Below are positions 6,040 to 10,000 of a stretch of DNA of 10,000 nucleotides, in pieces. Source of the stretch: Clostridium sp. CAG:440 (GTDB taxonomy: Bacteria; Bacillota; Clostridia; TANB77; CAG-508); contig FR898614.1 in NCBI GenBank assembly GCA_000437215.1, positions 1 to 10,000 of the forward strand, given 5' to 3'. How positions within the stretch are numbered: the stretch's first letter is position 1; the number at the start of each line of letters is the position of its first letter. The notes under the pieces are model-generated. The model did not search any database. It was not told the DNA's origin and saw nothing but the letters and a program-made list of their open reading frames with translations. The position numbers and the translations under genes were made by a program.

Positions 6040-6646
6040 ATGAAACTATTATTTGCAACAGGTAATAATAAAAAATATGAGTTGATGAAAAATCGTCTAA
6101 AAGATATAAATCAGATAGAAGTACTAATGCCAAGACAAATAGGTGTAAATATAAAAGTAAATGAAAATGGAAAAACAGCAAAAGAAAATGCTATAAAAAA
6201 AGCTATAGAATACTTTAAAGAAACAAAAATGTCTGTTATTGCAGAAGATTCTGGGTTATATATAGATAAATTTTCAAAAGAGGAGCAACCTCGGGCTATA
6301 TGTGCGAAGAATAAATGAAAAAGAAGATTTAGATGATGAAGAGATTTTAAATTATTATTTAAATAAACTACAAGAAGTGGGTGGGGAATCTATGGCTCAT
6401 TATCAAACTGGGATTGCAGTGGTTGATAATAAAGGAAAAACTTATGCAATAACAATAGATGAAACACCTTTTTTAATGACAACGAAAAAAAGCAATAATG
6501 ATTTTATATCTGGAGGAATATTGGATTTAATAAGTTATGACTTGGAATGTAAAAAATATTTTAATGAATTAAATGAAGAAGAAAAGAATAATAGATATAA
6601 AGTATTAGACATAAAAACAAGAAATTTAATAAAAAATATTTTATAA
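6040..6646 (+). pseudogene. RdgB/HAM1-family non-canonical purine NTP pyrophosphatase, interrupted by a +1 frameshift
   Basis: The family hydrolyses dITP, ITP and XTP to monophosphates, cleaning the nucleotide pool. The N-terminus has the diagnostic FATGNNKKYELMK nucleotide-binding motif (residues 5-17), and EDSGLYID near residue 70 carries the conserved catalytic Asp. The first frame stops at 6318. The continuation (VRRINEKEDLDDEEILNYYL onward, from 6302) is in the next frame to 6646. Skipping one base at about 6292 gives QPGLYVRR, which resembles the family PG-Y segment, and a total of 201 residues, normal for the family. The C-terminal part lacks the usual GFGYDP motif and has NNRYKVL in place of SHR, so this is a divergent member. 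The ATG at 6040 has AGGAGA at 6028-6033. It may be a sequencing error, a true lesion or, less likely, recoding. Confidence 0.8.
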
Positions 6647-6662
6647 TTAAACTTATAGTTTA

Positions 6663-6680
6663 GAACATTAATAAATGTTC
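6663..6680. repeat. 7-bp inverted repeat downstream of the rdgB-like gene
   Basis: GAACATT and AATGTTC pair around a 4-nt AATA loop. No T run follows in either direction, so it is not a terminator by itself. It lies directly before the real terminator and could stabilise the 3' end of the transcript. Confidence 0.4.
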
Positions 6681-6685
6681 ATAAT

Positions 6686-6717
6686 AAAAAACAAGATTAT
6701 AATACTTGTTTTTTTTT
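6686..6717 (+). terminator. Rho-independent terminator between the rdgB-like gene and gatC
   Basis: AACAAG/CTTGTT flanked by A/T pairs (6686-6695 with 6705-6714) encloses a 9-nt loop, and the T run continues to 6717. It lies about 40 bp after the stop codon at 6646. The stem is A/T-rich, so it may be leaky. Confidence 0.65.
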
Positions 6718-6734
6718 ATATTACAGTATATAAT
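6706..6734 (+). promoter_or_regulatory. Candidate promoter of gatCAB
   Basis: A perfect TATAAT (6729-6734) is preceded at 17 bp by TTGTTT (6706-6711), a moderate -35 box formed by the 3' arm and U tract of the upstream terminator. Transcription would start about 26 nt before gatC, leaving no space for a T-box. Confidence 0.55.
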
Positions 6735-6766
6735 AATAACCAAATTGAAAAATAGGAGATGATAAC

Positions 6767-7057
6767 ATGCAAGAAGTAAGCAAAGAAGAAATATTGCACA
6801 TAGCAAATTTAGCACGTTTAAACTTAGAAGAAGACGAGATTGAAAAATATCGTGAAAATTTACAAGATATATTAAATTTTGCAAACGTTGTAAATAATGC
6901 TCCAGTTGAAGGATTAGATGTAACAATAGGAGCTAATGAAGCAAAAAATGTATTTAGAAAAGATGAAATAAAGGTATTTGAAGATACAGAAAGTTTATTA
7001 CAAAATGCTCCATCACAAGAGCAAAATATGTTTAAATTACCTAAAGTTATTCAATAA
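6767..7057 (+). CDS. gatC: Asp/Glu-tRNA(Asn/Gln) amidotransferase subunit C
   Basis: The product is 96 residues and is the small subunit of the heterotrimeric GatCAB amidotransferase. The family wraps around and stabilises the GatA-GatB interface. The N-terminal segment EILHIANLARLNLEEDEIEKY followed by LQDILNFANVV and the conserved FRKDE region near residue 65 are typical of GatC. Length is normal. The ATG has AGGAG at 6754-6758. It is the first gene of gatC-gatA-gatB, and its stop codon is 12 bp before gatA. The operon has its own promoter rather than a T-box, unlike aspS next door. Confidence 0.95.
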   Translation: MQEVSKEEILHIANLARLNLEEDEIEKYRENLQDILNFANVVNNAPVEGLDVTIGANEAKNVFRKDEIKVFEDTESLLQNAPSQEQNMFKLPKVIQ

Positions 7058-7069
7058 GGAGGAATTATA

Positions 7070-8548
7070 ATGGACATTACTAAATTAACAGTGCATGAGT
7101 TACAAGAAAAATTAAAAAACAAAGAATTAACTGTAACACAAATAACTAAAGCATATGTAGATAGAATTAATGAAAAAGAAAAAGATGTACAAGCATTTGT
7201 AACAACTTTGACAGATGAAGCTTTAGAAAAAGCACAAAATATACAATCAAAAATTGAAAATGGAGAAATAACAGGAGAGTTTGCAGGTATTCCGATAGGA
7301 ATAAAAGACAATATGTGTACAAAAGGTGTAAAAACAACATGTTCATCACGTATGTTAGAAAACTTTGTATCACCATATGATGCAACAGTTATAGAAAAAT
7401 TAAATAATGAAAATATGATTGATTTAGGAAAATTAAATATGGATGAATTTGCAATGGGAGGTTCAACAGAATATTCATATTTTAAGAAAACAAGAAATCC
7501 TTGGAATCTAAATAAAGTTCCAGGGGGATCATCAGGAGGTTCTGCAGCGGCAGTTGCGGCAGATATGGTACCATGGGCTTTAGGATCAGATACAGGAGGA
7601 TCAATTCGTCAACCATCAAGTTTTTGTGGTGTAGTTGGATTAAAACCAACATATGGTTTAGTTTCAAGATATGGTTTAGTTGCATTCGCATCATCACTTG
7701 ACCAAATAGGACCTATAACCAAAGATGTAAAAGATAGTGCAATGTTATTAAATCTAATTGCAGGGCATGATGAAAAAGATACAACATCAGCTAACATTGA
7801 AAAAAAGGATTATACAAAATGCTTACAAAATGATGTTAAAGGCCTAAAAATTGCTGTTCCAAAAGAATTCTTTGGAGAAGGAATAAATAAAGAGGTAAAA
7901 AGTAGCTTAGAAGAAGCTATGAAAAAGTATAAGGAATTAGGAGCAACTGTTGAAGAAGTTTCATTAGATATTGCTCAATATGCATTAGCAGCATATTACA
8001 TTATAGGATGTGCTGAAGCTAGCTCAAACTTAGGTAGATTTGATGGAATTCGTTATGGTTATAGAACAAAAGAATTTAAAGATTTAAGAGAAATATACAA
8101 AAAATCTAGAAGTGAAGGATTTGGAGCAGAAGTTAAAAGAAGAATTATTCTTGGAACATATGTATTATCTTCTGGGTATTATGATGCTTACTATAAAAAG
8201 GCACAACAAGTACGTACATTGGTTGTAAATAAATTTAATGAAGTGTTTGCAAATTATGATGTAATATTAACACCAACATCACCAACAGTAGCATTCGATA
8301 TTGGTTCAAAATCAACAAATCCACTAGAAATGTATTTAGCAGATATATGTACTGTATCTGTAAATATTGCAGGACTTCCAGGAATTTCAATTCCATGTGG
8401 AATAGATAAAGAAGGTATGCCAATTGGAATGCAATTAATAGGAAATAAATTCCAAGAAGAAACAATACTAAATGCAGCATATACATTTGAGCAAGCAATA
8501 GATTTTAGAAATAAATATAAACCAGAATTTAAAGGAGGGGCCAAATAA
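7070..8548 (+). CDS. gatA: Asp/Glu-tRNA(Asn/Gln) amidotransferase subunit A (glutaminase)
   Basis: The product is 492 residues and is an amidase-signature enzyme. It releases ammonia from glutamine (or asparagine) and passes it to GatB, which uses it to amidate mischarged Glu-tRNA-Gln or Asp-tRNA-Asn. The Ser-cisSer-Lys catalytic triad is intact: Lys79 in GIPIGIKDN, Ser154 in PGGSSGGSAA, and Ser178 in GSDTGGSIRQP. These positions agree, from memory, with the S. aureus enzyme. The core continues with FCGVVGLKPTYGLVSRYGL and a C-terminal segment with GLPGISIPCG. An AAGGAGGA site (7056-7063), overlapping the gatC stop, precedes the ATG. The stop overlaps the gatB ATG by one base (TAATG), which suggests coupled translation and equal subunit supply. 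Confidence 0.98.
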   Translation: MDITKLTVHELQEKLKNKELTVTQITKAYVDRINEKEKDVQAFVTTLTDEALEKAQNIQSKIENGEITGEFAGIPIGIKDNMCTKGVKTTCSSRMLENFVSPYDATVIEKLNNENMIDLGKLNMDEFAMGGSTEYSYFKKTRNPWNLNKVPGGSSGGSAAAVAADMVPWALGSDTGGSIRQPSSFCGVVGLKPTYGLVSRYGLVAFASSLDQIGPITKDVKDSAMLLNLIAGHDEKDTTSANIEKKDYTKCLQNDVKGLKIAVPKEFFGEGINKEVKSSLEEAMKKYKELGATVEEVSLDIAQYALAAYYIIGCAEASSNLGRFDGIRYGYRTKEFKDLREIYKKSRSEGFGAEVKRRIILGTYVLSSGYYDAYYKKAQQVRTLVVNKFNEVFANYDVILTPTSPTVAFDIGSKSTNPLEMYLADICTVSVNIAGLPGISIPCGIDKEGMPIGMQLIGNKFQEETILNAAYTFEQAIDFRNKYKPEFKGGAK

Positions 8549-9987
8549 TGTCAAGAGAAGATTATGAAGTAGTAATAGGATTAGAAGTTCATGCAGAACT
8601 TTCTACAAAAACAAAAATATTTTGTTCATGTCCAACAGCATTTGGGGCGGCTCCAAATACACACACATGTCCAATATGTATGGCAATGCCAGGAACATTA
8701 CCAGTATTAAATGAGAAGGTGGTAGAATATGCTGTAAAAGCAGGACTTGCTACAAATTGTGAAATTTCAAGAAATAGTAAAAATGATAGAAAAAATTATT
8801 TTTACCCTGATTTACCAAAAGCATACCAAATATCACAATTTGATAAACCACTTTGTGAACATGGATATGTTGAAATAGACACAAAAGAAGGAAAGAAAAA
8901 AATAAGAATAACAAGAATTCATATAGAAGAAGATGCAGGAAAATTAAATCATGATGAATTTGGAGGAGGATCTTTAGTTGATTTAAACAGAGCTGGAGTT
9001 CCTTTAATAGAAACAGTTTCTGAACCAGATATTAGAAGTGCTGAGGAAGCTGAAAGTTATCTTAGAAAATTAAAATCAATATTTGAATATATTGAAGTAT
9101 CAGATTGCAAAATGCAAGAAGGTTCATTAAGAGCAGATGTTAACGTTTCTGTAAAGAAAAAAACAGATACAAAATTAGGTACACGTACAGAAATGAAAAA
9201 TATGAATTCATTTAGAAGTATAGTAAGAGCTATAGAATATGAAGTAGATAGACAAATAGATATATTAGAAGATGGAGGAACAATTACACAAGAGACATTA
9301 AGATGGGATGATGTATCAGGAAAAACATTTCCAATGAGAGATAAAGAAGATGCACAAGATTATAGATATTTTCCAGACCCTGACCTTGTTGCAATAAAAT
9401 TATCAGAAGAATATATACAAAATATAAAAAATAATTTACCAGAACTTCCAGAAAGCAGAAAACAAAGATATTTAGAAGAATACAATTTATCTGAAAAAGA
9501 TGCAAAACTTTTAACCTCTTCAAAATATTTATCAGATTTATTTGAAGGAGCAGTTAAAGTATGCAATAATCCAAAAGCAGTAAACAACTGGATTATATCT
9601 GATATATCTAGAATTTTAAATGAAACAGAAACAGAACCAATATCAATTCCTTTTGATAGTAATCAATTAGGAAAATTAGTTATATTAATTGATAAAGGAA
9701 CAATCAGTTCAAGTATTGGTAAAAAAGTATTAGTAGAATTATTTGAAAATCCAAGAGATCCTGAAGATATTATTAAAGAAAAAGGATGGATTCAAATTTC
9801 TGACGAGAGTGCAATTAAAGAAGTGGTTATGAAAATCTTAGAATCAAATCCACAATCAATTGCAGACTATAAGGCAGGAAAAGATAAAGCATTAGGATTT
9901 TTGGTTGGACAAGCAATGAAGGAAACAAAAGGAAAAGCAAATCCACAAATGTTAAATAAAATGTTCTTGGAAGAATTAAAAAAATAA
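8548..9987 (+). CDS. gatB: Asp/Glu-tRNA(Asn/Gln) amidotransferase subunit B (kinase/transamidase)
   Basis: The product is 479 residues. It binds the mischarged tRNA, activates the side-chain carboxylate with ATP and completes amidation using ammonia from GatA. The N-terminal cradle begins VIGLEVHAELSTKTKIFCSC. Four cysteines likely bind zinc (Cys26, Cys28, Cys41, Cys44). The catalytic segment RIHIEEDAGKL holds His125, Glu127, Glu128 and Asp129. QDYRYFPDPDL follows later. The C-terminal 150 residues form the helical linker and YqeY-type tail domain that contacts the tRNA, ending in NPQMLNKMFLEELKK. The gene is complete and ends 13 bp before the window edge. A strong AAGGAGG site (8532-8538) lies inside the end of gatA. 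Only an AT-rich remnant follows, with no readable terminator before position 10000. Confidence 0.98.
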   Translation: MSREDYEVVIGLEVHAELSTKTKIFCSCPTAFGAAPNTHTCPICMAMPGTLPVLNEKVVEYAVKAGLATNCEISRNSKNDRKNYFYPDLPKAYQISQFDKPLCEHGYVEIDTKEGKKKIRITRIHIEEDAGKLNHDEFGGGSLVDLNRAGVPLIETVSEPDIRSAEEAESYLRKLKSIFEYIEVSDCKMQEGSLRADVNVSVKKKTDTKLGTRTEMKNMNSFRSIVRAIEYEVDRQIDILEDGGTITQETLRWDDVSGKTFPMRDKEDAQDYRYFPDPDLVAIKLSEEYIQNIKNNLPELPESRKQRYLEEYNLSEKDAKLLTSSKYLSDLFEGAVKVCNNPKAVNNWIISDISRILNETETEPISIPFDSNQLGKLVILIDKGTISSSIGKKVLVELFENPRDPEDIIKEKGWIQISDESAIKEVVMKILESNPQSIADYKAGKDKALGFLVGQAMKETKGKANPQMLNKMFLEELKK

Positions 9988-10000
9988 AAAATTGCCACCG

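Noticed and set aside
6647..6766. A T-box or other riboswitch in front of gatCAB
   Set aside because: The gap is only 120 bp and holds a terminator and a promoter. No GGGUGG-ACCGCG motif or large stem is present.
9988..10000. Start of a further gene or terminator after gatB
   Set aside because: Only 13 bases remain, which is too little to support any call.

Overview
The window is AT-rich bacterial DNA with Firmicutes-style signals: strong AGGAGG-type ribosome binding sites, sigma-A-like promoters with 16-17 bp spacers, short hairpin terminators, a T-box leader, and a neighbouring SpoVB/MurJ-type flippase and HU gene. I infer a low-GC clostridial lineage. Species-level identity cannot be read from the sequence. 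Most of the window is housekeeping.

Layout, left to right. Positions 1-44 look like the terminator of a plus-strand gene lying off the window. After a short set of 11-bp repeats come two terminator-like hairpins that close the minus-strand rplM-rpsI operon (ribosomal proteins L13 and S9). That operon has a clear promoter and a leader hairpin that may be an L13 autoregulatory element. Diverging from it is a lipid-linked oligosaccharide flippase gene (MurJ/SpoVB/YtgP type) broken by one extra base. HU follows with its own terminator. Next is an orphan 85-residue protein of unknown function, with its own promoter, a palindrome on the -10 box and a strong bidirectional terminator shared with aspS.

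The minus-strand aspS gene (aspartyl-tRNA synthetase) is preceded by a complete T-box riboswitch. Diverging from it is an RdgB/HAM1-family nucleotide pyrophosphatase gene, also broken by one extra base. The last 3.2 kb is an intact gatC-gatA-gatB operon for the tRNA-dependent amidotransferase.

The most informative point is how aspS and gatCAB fit together. The T-box in front of aspS contains no Asp codon (GAC or GAU) anywhere in its Stem I region. The triplet at the specifier position is AAC, an Asn codon. An AspRS gene controlled by uncharged tRNA-Asn, about 0.7 kb from gatCAB, suggests that asparagine for translation is made on the tRNA. In that scheme a non-discriminating AspRS makes Asp-tRNA-Asn and GatCAB amidates it.

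Two of the protein genes (flippase and RdgB) carry single-base +1 frameshifts next to GGG runs while all other genes are intact. Sequencing or assembly error is the simplest explanation. The RdgB site also resembles the prfB recoding site in layout and is worth checking. I found no mobile element, CRISPR array, tRNA or rRNA, and no evidence of a wholly new multi-gene system.
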